From NCBI GenBank assembly GCA_021844725.1, contig JAKBSX010000140.1:1-7192 (forward strand): a DNA stretch of 7,192 bases, written 5' to 3'. The DNA is from Actinomycetes bacterium (GTDB taxonomy: Bacteria; Actinomycetota; Acidimicrobiia; Acidimicrobiales; Acidimicrobiaceae). Positions 1-6,488 of this stretch are shown piece after piece; position 1 is the stretch's first letter; each line of letters starts with the position of its first letter. Below the pieces are notes generated by a model. It saw only the letters and a program-made list of their open reading frames with translations, was not told the DNA's origin and did not search any database. A program made the position numbers and the translations under genes.

Positions 1-32
1 AAATCAATACCTTCGTCAGAAGGTATTGATTT
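1..32. repeat. Perfect 14-bp inverted repeat with 4-nt loop
   Basis: Bases 1-14 (AAATCAATACCTTC) are the exact reverse complement of bases 19-32 (GAAGGTATTGATTT), separated by GTCA. The structure lies wholly inside the RNase J reading frame and begins at the first base of the window, so it may extend further left. It is not followed by a T-tract beyond TTTT at 30-33, so a terminator is unlikely inside a gene. It may be a real mRNA hairpin or a fold-back artefact at a sequence end. Confidence 0.9.
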
Positions 33-405
33 TGCTGGTGAGGTTCCAGCTGGTTATCTTTATGTCGATGGAGTGGTAGGTGATGTGAACCGAGGAGTCC
101 TCAGAGATCGCAAGGTTTTGTCAGAAGAAGGCGTAATCGTAGTTGTTGTGACGGTTGAAATTCAATCGGGTGAGGTTGTAACTGGACCTGAGATCATCAC
201 CAGAGGGTGGATTCACGCTGACGAAGCGGAGGGAATACTAGAAGAAGCAAAAGCTGAAGTAAGGAGATCCATTTCTGATGCTGCGTCTCAAGATGCACTT
301 GATCTGGATACTTTGCGGCGCCATGTACGCTCAGCTCTTGCCAAATATGTGAATAAGCAAACCAGGCGCAGACCGATGATAGTCCCGGTCGTTTTGGAAG
401 CGTAG
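1..405 (+). CDS. rnj: Ribonuclease J, C-terminal fragment (5' end outside window)
   Basis: The frame is open from base 1 and ends at TAG 403-405, giving 134 residues of a protein that is usually about 550 long. The visible part matches the end of bacterial RNase J: a VPAGYLYVDG segment, then GVLRDRKVLSEEGVIVVVVTV, the TGPEIITRGW stretch, and the terminal RRRPMIVPVVLE typical of the C-terminal domain. RNase J is a cytoplasmic metallo-beta-lactamase-fold exo/endoribonuclease in mRNA decay and rRNA maturation; the catalytic metal-binding motifs lie upstream and are not visible here. The C-terminal domain is associated with oligomerisation and full activity. An internal GTG at 73 could be mistaken for a start, but the homology continues upstream of it. 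A perfect hairpin occupies the first 32 bases, so the first few residues (KSIPS) deserve caution. Function assignment is firm; the symbol rnj versus rnjA is a naming choice. Confidence 0.93.
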   Translation, partial: KSIPSSEGIDFAGEVPAGYLYVDGVVGDVNRGVLRDRKVLSEEGVIVVVVTVEIQSGEVVTGPEIITRGWIHADEAEGILEEAKAEVRRSISDAASQDALDLDTLRRHVRSALAKYVNKQTRRRPMIVPVVLEA

Positions 406-427
406 ATTATCCTCAATTCGATAAATT

Positions 428-448
428 TATGTAATTATTAATTACATA
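428..448. promoter_or_regulatory. AT-rich perfect palindrome upstream of ftsK, possible operator
   Basis: The arms TATGTAATTA (428-437) and TAATTACATA (439-448) are exact reverse complements around a single central T at 438. The site lies 23 bp after the RNase J stop and about 60 bp before the ftsK start. An AT-only core and one-base spacer look more like a dimeric regulator site than a stable RNA hairpin. No T-tract follows, which argues against an intrinsic terminator. The palindrome is seen directly; the operator role is inference. Confidence 0.45.
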
Positions 449-467
449 CTGGTAATTTAGTTACTAG
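449..467. promoter_or_regulatory. Second, imperfect palindrome abutting the first
   Basis: CTGGTAA (449-455) pairs with TTACTAG (461-467) with one G-T mismatch around the five bases TTTAG. It begins at the base after the first palindrome ends, and both contain an outer GTAAT...TTAC pattern; their centres (438 and 458) are 20 bp apart, about two helical turns. A further TAATTAC copy lies at 485-491. This is consistent with tandem binding of one regulator, but no specific family is recognised. Confidence 0.35.
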
Positions 468-482
468 ATTCGTATATGCGAC

Positions 483-488
483 GATAAT
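483..488 (+). promoter_or_regulatory. Candidate -10 element for ftsK (weak)
   Basis: GATAAT at 483-488 is close to the TATAAT consensus and is placed just before the ftsK start. The best -35 at 16 bp spacing, TTACTA (461-466), is poor, and the leader would be only about 10-15 bases. TATATG at 473-478 is an alternative -10. The -35 candidate would overlap the second palindrome, which would fit repression, but this is speculative. Confidence 0.2.
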
Positions 489-508
489 TACTGGCTAGGT
501 TCAAATTG

Positions 509-2932
509 GTGAGTCAAAAGGTTACAAGGACAACGAGGAGCAGTGCAACGACTGGTTCCCGGCATTCAAAAGCATCTTCCAAAAAGCGAACGGCAGGGCC
601 CAGGAAATCTGCCCACAGCAGAGTTTCGCAGAATAAGACTCTGTTTGAGCACGTTACCTCATTGGATGATGCGTTTCGGGGAGTGCTCTATCTGTTTGTC
701 TCTGTGGTGCTTGTAATATCGCTGTTGACATCATTCTTTGGTCCCTTGGGTAAAGATTTGGCGATTTTATCCGGTTCAATCTTTGGAATTGGGATCTATC
801 TCGGACTGGCAGCGTTATTTCTTTGTGGTTTGGCTCTGGTACTTCCCGACAAGATTTCATTTGCTCGCCATAGGGGTTTGATAGGTTTTTTCGCAACCGT
901 GTCTCTTGCATCGATACAGGGTGATCTCTATCAGACATTCAGTGGGCCAAAGATTCGGGTCAAAGGTGGAATCTTTGGATACAGCATCGGTCACTATCTA
1001 AGTTTAGTTGCTGGCCGTTTTGGTGGTTTATTGATTCTGACTTTCGCGCTGGTTTTTCTGGTTTTAGCATTTTTTAGAATTGGGCCTCAGGCGGCAATCG
1101 TAGCAGTAGTGAGCCGGATCCGTAAATTTGTTGAAACCGGTGAAAGTGGCGAGGGATTCGATGAGTTAGGGATAGAGGATATTTCTGTTGAAGCTCATCA
1201 ACAGCCCAATCAACCTGCCTCACGCCGATCGCGCAACCCAAGGGTGTCTGATGCTGCTGAGATATTAGGCATACCGGAAGATAAGAGTGATTTGATACTT
1301 TCAGGTATGGTTTCGTCCTCGCCTGGAGCTTCTGATTCTAATCTGCTCAAGAACTCAAAAACTAAGGTACCCAGTTCCGACACGGTTGAAATGAATTTGG
1401 AAAAGGTGGCTGGCAACTGGAAACTTCCCAGCCCCTCTTTGCTTAAGCGTGGTGCAGTCAAGAATCTTGATAAAGACGAATTGACTATGCGCGGGAAAAT
1501 TCTCCAGAATTCTTTGGCGACTCACGGGGTGCAGACAAAGTTGGTCGGAATGACTGTCGGACCAACGGTTACACGGTATGAACTGGAGCTTGGCGAAGGT
1601 GTCAAAGTGGCAAAGATAACCGCCTTGAATAAAGACATAGCCTATGCTATGGCCGCAGCCGATGTGAGGATACTTGCGCCAATTCCAGGGAGGTCGGCTA
1701 TTGGAGTTGAGGTCCCCAACCAAAACCGGCAGATCGTGAGCCTGGGTGATGTGCTGAATTCCCAGGAGGCAGTGGTAGCCATCCATCCCCTGGAGGTGGC
1801 ATTGGGCCGCGATATTGCCGGGCGAGCGGTAATGGCAAACTTGGCTGAGATGCCCCACGTATTGATTGCAGGAGCGACAGGATCCGGTAAATCCTCCTGC
1901 ATTAACTCCATTATCACCTCAATCCTTATGAGAGCGACTCCGGATGAAGTGCGGATGATCCTGATCGATCCCAAGAGGGTTGAGTTGGGTCAGTACAATG
2001 GCCTTCCCCATCTGTTGACACAAGTGGTGATAAATCCGAAAAAGGCAGCCAATGCGCTCTCATGGGCAGTTAAGGAAATGGAACGAAGATATGACCTGCT
2101 TTCTGAAGTTGGAGTAAGGGATATCACTGGCTATAACCAGATGATCGAGTCACTGGCGCAGGAGATGAGCCAGAACCCAGTAGGGTCAAGTTCTCCGGTC
2201 GATCAGATACTTGATGACTCCCCGTTATTCACTGGAAACAACGGAGGTACTCTTGAAAAGCTGCCATTCATAATTGTAGTGGTTGATGAGCTGAATGACT
2301 TAATGATGGTTGCAGCCCGTGATGTGGAAGAGTCAATATGTAGAATTGCCCAGATGGCTCGAGCGGTCGGAATCCATCTTCTCATAGCGACTCAGCGTCC
2401 CTCGGTGGATGTCATAACTGGAGTTATTAAAGCAAATGTGCCTTCTCGGATGGCATTTTCGGTTTCCTCACTTGCTGATTCCAGAGTCATTCTTGATCAG
2501 CCAGGTGCTGAACGCCTAGTCGGAAAAGGCGACATGCTGCTTCTTAATGCATCGTCTAATGTACCTCGAAGAATTCAAGCCCCCTGGGTTTCGGAAGCGG
2601 AAGTGCGGGCTGTTGTAGGTCACTGGCTACGGTCTTCTAAGCCTCAGTACGTAGATGGGGTGGAAGGATCCGATTCCCAAGGGGAGTTTGGTTTTGACGG
2701 GGATGATTCGGACGAATTGTTGGATCAGGCAATCGAGCTGGTTGTGTCGTCACAGCTCGGCTCAACCTCTATGTTACAGCGGAAGCTGAGGGTGGGTTTT
2801 GCTCGAGCCGGTCGGATCATGGATTTACTTGAATCGCGGGGGATTGTCGGTCCTTCCGAAGGTTCTAAACCCCGTGTTGTGCTGATGAGCAAGGAAGAAT
2901 TGGAGAACCACAGGGAAGAAGGTTATTTCTAA
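509..2932 (+). CDS. ftsK: DNA translocase FtsK/SpoIIIE
   Basis: This is a septum-anchored, ATP-driven double-stranded DNA pump that clears and segregates chromosome ends during division. Counting from GTG 509 (807 aa): a basic Ser/Arg/Lys-rich cytoplasmic tail (1-45), hydrophobic segments at about 56-77, 85-112, 121-138 and 153-189, a polar linker to about 310, then the motor. Walker A GATGSGKS is at 455-462, and the Walker B strand ends in DE at 593-594. The ATQRPSVDVITG and SSLADSRVILDQPGAERLVGKGDM segments are classic FtsK. A winged-helix gamma domain, which reads orienting DNA motifs, spans about 735-799 and includes GIVGPSEGSKPR. Length is in the normal range for the compact actinobacterial/SpoIIIE form. 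TTG 506 directly precedes GTG 509; I prefer GTG, but the ribosome site is weak (AGG at 497-499). The approximately 41 residues between GYN (541-543) and LPFIIV (from 585) are longer than in B. subtilis SpoIIIE as I recall it, and Walker B reads DELNDLMM where DELADLMM is usual. Confidence 0.96.
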   Translation: MSQKVTRTTRSSATTGSRHSKASSKKRTAGPRKSAHSRVSQNKTLFEHVTSLDDAFRGVLYLFVSVVLVISLLTSFFGPLGKDLAILSGSIFGIGIYLGLAALFLCGLALVLPDKISFARHRGLIGFFATVSLASIQGDLYQTFSGPKIRVKGGIFGYSIGHYLSLVAGRFGGLLILTFALVFLVLAFFRIGPQAAIVAVVSRIRKFVETGESGEGFDELGIEDISVEAHQQPNQPASRRSRNPRVSDAAEILGIPEDKSDLILSGMVSSSPGASDSNLLKNSKTKVPSSDTVEMNLEKVAGNWKLPSPSLLKRGAVKNLDKDELTMRGKILQNSLATHGVQTKLVGMTVGPTVTRYELELGEGVKVAKITALNKDIAYAMAAADVRILAPIPGRSAIGVEVPNQNRQIVSLGDVLNSQEAVVAIHPLEVALGRDIAGRAVMANLAEMPHVLIAGATGSGKSSCINSIITSILMRATPDEVRMILIDPKRVELGQYNGLPHLLTQVVINPKKAANALSWAVKEMERRYDLLSEVGVRDITGYNQMIESLAQEMSQNPVGSSSPVDQILDDSPLFTGNNGGTLEKLPFIIVVVDELNDLMMVAARDVEESICRIAQMARAVGIHLLIATQRPSVDVITGVIKANVPSRMAFSVSSLADSRVILDQPGAERLVGKGDMLLLNASSNVPRRIQAPWVSEAEVRAVVGHWLRSSKPQYVDGVEGSDSQGEFGFDGDDSDELLDQAIELVVSSQLGSTSMLQRKLRVGFARAGRIMDLLESRGIVGPSEGSKPRVVLMSKEELENHREEGYF

Positions 2933-3006
2933 TATCTTCTTCATCCATTTAGGTCTAGCTTGTTGTCTGAGTTTTTCGTCTCGAATTTTGCTGCCCATAT
3001 ATTTCT

Positions 3007-3011
3007 GGAGG
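3007..3011 (+). promoter_or_regulatory. Shine-Dalgarno for the carboxypeptidase gene
   Basis: GGAGG lies 10 bases before ATG 3022 and fixes that start. It is the strongest ribosome site in the first half of the window, which suggests independent translation initiation after the 89 bp gap from ftsK. No convincing promoter or terminator was found within that gap. Confidence 0.7.
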
Positions 3012-3021
3012 TTTTAGGGTT

Positions 3022-4293
3022 ATGAAAAAAAATGATTCCTGGTTGAGCTCAACCTCGAATTCTTCCTACTATAGGGGCAGCCGCAGGGGCGGGTCCACAA
3101 GGTCCGTGGCAAGATTTTCCCGACTGATAGCTCTGGTTGTAGTACTGTTAATTCTTGTTTCGATAGTACAGCTTCTTCGTTCAGTCCCATTGCCCAGGGC
3201 TTCGCAGACTCTCTCTGATGCTGTGATACCAGGTCAGAGACCGTCGTTGCCATGGCCCTCAAGTGGAGGTGCCGAAGTAGCAGTTCAAAATGTTGGGATT
3301 ATTGGCTCGTTTAATCCCGATATCAAAATCCAGCTTGCTTCGGTTGCAAAGATAATTACCGCTTTGGTGATCGTAAAGGACCATCCCCTCTCATTGGGAA
3401 GTACCGGACCTTCGGTCACAATTACCTCCAAAGATGTAGCGAACTACCGGTATATGGTGAGCCAACAGGATTCGGTGATGGGTGTCGCGGTAGGAGAAAC
3501 TCTCACCGAATATCAGATGTTGGAAGCATTGTTGATTCCATCTGCAGATAACATTGCTGTAAAGCTGGCTCAATGGGATGCCGGCTCCACTTCAGCATTC
3601 GTGGCAAAAATGAATGCCTATGCCAAGTCAATTGGAATGAACAGCACAACCTTCAAAGATCCAGCCGGACTTAGTTCCGGTACCGTTGGCACAGCTCCGG
3701 ATCAGGTCAAGGCGGGCTTGAAACTTCTGCAGAATCCAGTGCTGTCTCAGATCGTGGCCAAGCCACAAGCTACTCTTCCCGTTGTTGGAGTTCAATTCAA
3801 TGTCAATTACAACGTAGGTCACGATGGATTCGTTGGAATTAAGACCGGGTCAATCGGTTCTGCTGCAAATTTGGTCTTTGCGGCCACTGGGTCTTCGGGC
3901 TCAAAGGACCTGATTGTTGGTTCTGTAATGGGTCAGCAAGGTGTACAGCCACTCGCATCAGTGTTAAACCTAAGTCGAAATTTAGTCAACGCGGCTCGTA
4001 AAATTCCCACTCAGGAGCAGGTGCTGAAAAAAGGTCAGTTAGTGGGAACTATCAATGCGCCTGGAAATAAGCCGGTATCTGTTATTGCTACGCAAGGGGT
4101 CTCCTTTTTAGGGTGGCCGGGGCTCAAGGTAAATTACAAAGTGCGTTTTATAAAACTGCCAAGAAACATTGCAGCTGGTGCTAAGGTTGGAACACTCACT
4201 GTTTCGGTGGGTGCGCAGTCTCACACTGTTGAATTAGTCACTAGTTCTGCGGTGAAGGCTCCTTCGTTAGCTTGGCGACTTGAGAGGTTCTAA
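3022..4293 (+). CDS. D-alanyl-D-alanine carboxypeptidase (peptidase S11, PBP5-like)
   Basis: Low-molecular-weight penicillin-binding protein that removes the terminal D-Ala from peptidoglycan stem peptides outside the membrane. Of 423 residues, 1-34 form an Arg/Ser-rich cytoplasmic tail and about 35-52 a hydrophobic anchor without an evident cleavage site. The catalytic SxxK motif is S107-V-A-K110, and K274-T-G-S is the third active-site motif. The second motif, normally SxN, reads S174-A-D176 followed by N177. GVAVGETLTEYQMLEALLIP before it and GMNSTTFKDPAGL after it are standard for the family. The last 110 or so residues (from about 310) look like the beta-rich C-terminal domain, ending PSLAWRLERF. 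A run of eight A follows the start codon (3025-3032). The stop codon overlaps the ribosome site of the next gene, suggesting co-translation. Whether it is an active carboxypeptidase is uncertain because of the SxD change; the family call is firm. Confidence 0.9.
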   Translation: MKKNDSWLSSTSNSSYYRGSRRGGSTRSVARFSRLIALVVVLLILVSIVQLLRSVPLPRASQTLSDAVIPGQRPSLPWPSSGGAEVAVQNVGIIGSFNPDIKIQLASVAKIITALVIVKDHPLSLGSTGPSVTITSKDVANYRYMVSQQDSVMGVAVGETLTEYQMLEALLIPSADNIAVKLAQWDAGSTSAFVAKMNAYAKSIGMNSTTFKDPAGLSSGTVGTAPDQVKAGLKLLQNPVLSQIVAKPQATLPVVGVQFNVNYNVGHDGFVGIKTGSIGSAANLVFAATGSSGSKDLIVGSVMGQQGVQPLASVLNLSRNLVNAARKIPTQEQVLKKGQLVGTINAPGNKPVSVIATQGVSFLGWPGLKVNYKVRFIKLPRNIAAGAKVGTLTVSVGAQSHTVELVTSSAVKAPSLAWRLERF

Positions 4294-4297
4294 GGAG
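4292..4297 (+). promoter_or_regulatory. Shine-Dalgarno of thrB overlapping the upstream stop codon
   Basis: AAGGAG shares its first two bases with the TAA stop of the carboxypeptidase gene and sits 5 bases before GTG 4303. It supports the GTG start and implies that ribosomes finishing the upstream gene reach the thrB initiation site. Confidence 0.75.
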
Positions 4298-4302
4298 CAA
4301 CA

Positions 4303-5196
4303 GTGATTGCTAGGGTACCAGCTTCGACCGCAAATATTGGACCGGGATTTGATACCCTTGCTTTAGCAGTGTCGCTTTATCTTGAGGTGGAGTCGGAGCC
4401 GTCTACCAGTTTTCAGGTAACTGCTCATGGCTATGGTCACAATGGCCAGGTTGGGCAAGATCATTTGGGGGCCAGGGTTGCGGAATATGTGTTGGGGCAC
4501 TCTAATGTTCACTTGACGGTCAGGTCGCAGATTCCATTGGGGCGCGGTCTTGGTTCGTCAGCTGCATTTGTTGCCGCATGCGCAGCAGCTCTGGAAGCTG
4601 AAGATCCATTTCAGGTCGCTTGTCATTTTGATGGTCACCCCGAGAATGCAGCAGCGTCTGTATTTGGCGGGTTTGTTACGGCAACGCGGATTGGGGATGG
4701 CTTTATAAGCACCAATTTGTTGCTAGATCCAGAGGTCGCTTTGGTGGCTGTGATTCCGGATCGTGAGTTGGCAACTAAATCTGCCCGGGGAGTATTGCCA
4801 GACAATATACCCTTTACCGATGCATCGTTTAATCTTGGGAGATTTGGACTATTAGTTGCTGGATTTGCTGATATTGACCATCTCAGACGGGAGGCCACCG
4901 AGGATCGTTTGCATCAAGATTACAGGAAGATTCTTTTCCCTGAATCTTCCTTTTTGATTGAAGCTCTAATCGCTTCGGGATCGATTTGTGCCTGCTGGTC
5001 TGGTGCTGGACCCACGATGGTTGGATTTTGTCGAAAAGATGACAGAGAAGCGGTCGCATTGAAAGCAAATACGTTGCTGTCGAGTAAAGAATCCGGGTAT
5101 TCGGTAAAGGCGCTTGAGGTCGATAACCGGGGTTTGGTGACTTCAATGTCATACAGATCAGGTTTCGAACCGCTCGAGGTTGCTAGTTTGTTATAG
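4303..5196 (+). CDS. thrB: Homoserine kinase (GHMP kinase family)
   Basis: Cytoplasmic enzyme that phosphorylates L-homoserine with ATP to O-phosphohomoserine, the penultimate step of threonine synthesis. The 297 residues show the expected order: VPASTANIGPGFDTL at 5-19, the ATP-binding glycine loop PLGRGLGSSAA at 78-88, GHPENAAASVFGGFV at 111-125, EDRLHQDYR at 200-208 and the C-terminal GHMP motif SGAGPT at 233-238. The HPEN and EDRLHQ-YR segments favour homoserine kinase over mevalonate, galactose or IspE kinases. The region between the glycine loop and GHPEN looks somewhat shorter than usual. GTG 4303 is chosen because of AAGGAG 5 bases upstream and because the motif begins 4 residues later. 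Its partners hom and thrC are not adjacent here; the gene instead sits between a cell-wall gene and rimO. The stop TAG directly abuts the rimO ATG. Confidence 0.9.
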   Translation: MIARVPASTANIGPGFDTLALAVSLYLEVESEPSTSFQVTAHGYGHNGQVGQDHLGARVAEYVLGHSNVHLTVRSQIPLGRGLGSSAAFVAACAAALEAEDPFQVACHFDGHPENAAASVFGGFVTATRIGDGFISTNLLLDPEVALVAVIPDRELATKSARGVLPDNIPFTDASFNLGRFGLLVAGFADIDHLRREATEDRLHQDYRKILFPESSFLIEALIASGSICACWSGAGPTMVGFCRKDDREAVALKANTLLSSKESGYSVKALEVDNRGLVTSMSYRSGFEPLEVASLL

Positions 5197-6486
5197 ATGA
5201 CTGTTTCATTCTGGATTGAAACCCTCGGGTGCCCAAAAAATAGAGTTGATTCAGATAAACTTGCGGGAAGGCTTGGTACCTCCGGTCTTCGTCCGGCTGA
5301 TAACTTTAAAGATGCTGATTTGGTAATTGTCAACACTTGTGCATTCATTGAAGCTGCCCGGATGGAGTCAATCGAGACCATTCTTGAGCTTTCGGATCAG
5401 AAAAAGCCGAACGCTAAGGTTGTTATTACGGGTTGTATGGCTGAACGATACAGCGAAGAACTTGCTTCAGAATTGCCAGAGGTGGATTTAGTCGCAGGAT
5501 TTGGCCAGGAATTGCTGGATCCGGCGTGGTTTGAGCCAATTTCGGTTCCAGTTAAATTGTCAGTAAATTCGAATCGGCCGGGCTCGAAATACGACTTCGA
5601 TTTGCTCAACCTTTCCAGGCCACATGTTCAGACTCCTTGGGCATATGTAAAGATTGCCGAGGGCTGTAATAGAGCATGTGGGTTTTGTGCAATACCATCT
5701 TTTAGAGGAAAGCAACAATCTAGAACGATTGAGGCTATTGTTCAAGAGGTGGAGAGTCTGGACGTCAAAGAAGCGGTTCTGGTAGCTCAGGATTTAGCCT
5801 CATATGGCTCAGATCTTTATGGTTCTAAACTTCTTGCTGAATTGATTACAGCACTGAAGGATAAGGTTGATTGGCTAAGGCTTCTTTACATTTATCCTTC
5901 TGAACTTAATCAGGGATTAATCGAGGCCATTCTCAGCACTGGCATAGCCTATTTTGATCTTTCGTTGCAGCACTCTTCCCGCCCACTTTTGGCCAGAATG
6001 AAAAGGTGGGGATCTGGAGAGAAGTTCCTTGAGAGAATAGAATATATTCGCTCCCTCGCTCCTGAAGCAGTATTCCGATCCTCATTTATAATCGGTTATC
6101 CAGGAGAGACGGAAAAAGATCACGATAATTTGCTTCGGTTTATCAATGCTGCGGAGCTCGATTGGGCAGGTTTCTTTACCTTTTCAAATGAGGTTGGGAC
6201 ATATGCCAATCGTCTAGACGAAAAGGTCAATAGAGGGTTAATGATGGAAAGATTGGCTGAAGTGTCGGAGTTGCAAGACCAGATAACCGCAATGAAAAGA
6301 AGCAACAAAATTGGCACTGAAGTTCTTGCGTTAGTCGAGACTCAGGGAATTGCGAGATCTTACATGGAAGCGCCGGAAATTGATGGCGTTTTGAAGGTCG
6401 ATCCGAACCTTCAGGTAGGCAGTTTTGTAAAAGTAAAGGTTACTGGTTCCGAAGGTCCGGACTTGTTGTGCGAAGTAGTGAGATAG
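5197..6486 (+). CDS. rimO: Ribosomal protein uS12 (S12) methylthiotransferase RimO
   Basis: Radical-SAM enzyme that adds a methylthio group to a conserved aspartate of ribosomal protein S12. The 429 residues carry the three domains of the family. The N-terminal UPF0004 domain has cysteines C12 (LGCPKNRVDSD), C48 (VNTCAFIEAAR) and C80 (ITGC), ligands of the auxiliary cluster. The radical-SAM core has C157-x3-C161-x2-C164 within EGCNRACGFCAIPSFRG. A TRAM domain covers roughly 365-429. GCPKN-VDSD, the FIEAA-ES segment and APEIDG in the TRAM region point to RimO rather than the tRNA enzyme MiaB. The length is normal. ATG 5197 follows the thrB stop with no gap and no clear Shine-Dalgarno nearby (GAGG at 5175-5178 is too far), so translation probably depends on coupling to thrB. 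Confidence 0.95.
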   Translation: MTVSFWIETLGCPKNRVDSDKLAGRLGTSGLRPADNFKDADLVIVNTCAFIEAARMESIETILELSDQKKPNAKVVITGCMAERYSEELASELPEVDLVAGFGQELLDPAWFEPISVPVKLSVNSNRPGSKYDFDLLNLSRPHVQTPWAYVKIAEGCNRACGFCAIPSFRGKQQSRTIEAIVQEVESLDVKEAVLVAQDLASYGSDLYGSKLLAELITALKDKVDWLRLLYIYPSELNQGLIEAILSTGIAYFDLSLQHSSRPLLARMKRWGSGEKFLERIEYIRSLAPEAVFRSSFIIGYPGETEKDHDNLLRFINAAELDWAGFFTFSNEVGTYANRLDEKVNRGLMMERLAEVSELQDQITAMKRSNKIGTEVLALVETQGIARSYMEAPEIDGVLKVDPNLQVGSFVKVKVTGSEGPDLLCEVVR

Positions 6487-6488
6487 CA

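Noticed and set aside
73..405. A separate small gene starting at GTG 73
   Set aside because: RNase J homology (VPAGYLYVDG) continues in frame upstream of the GTG, so this is the tail of a longer gene.
424..452. dif-like recombination site next to ftsK
   Set aside because: The palindrome contains TTATGTAA, reminiscent of a Xer arm, but the arms point the wrong way around the centre, the spacer is one base rather than about six, and dif is not normally beside ftsK.
1355..1858. Long open frame on the minus strand inside ftsK (167 codons)
   Set aside because: It lies entirely opposite the conserved FtsK motor, has no recognisable motif and no credible ribosome site; its composition is that of a shadow frame.
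2915..2942. Inverted repeat GAAGAAG (2915-2921) / CTTCTTC (2936-2942) around the ftsK stop, as a terminator
   Set aside because: Only 7 bp, a 14-base loop and no following T-tract; it could be a weak hairpin but does not meet the standard for an intrinsic terminator.
2933..3021. Promoter in the ftsK-carboxypeptidase gap
   Set aside because: TTGTTG (2960-2965) with GAATTT (2983-2988) at 17 bp spacing is too poor a match to claim, though an internal promoter cannot be excluded.
4920..5381. Minus-strand open frame across the thrB-rimO junction (153 codons)
   Set aside because: It overlaps two well-supported genes, is low-complexity Ser/Ala-rich and resembles no family I know.
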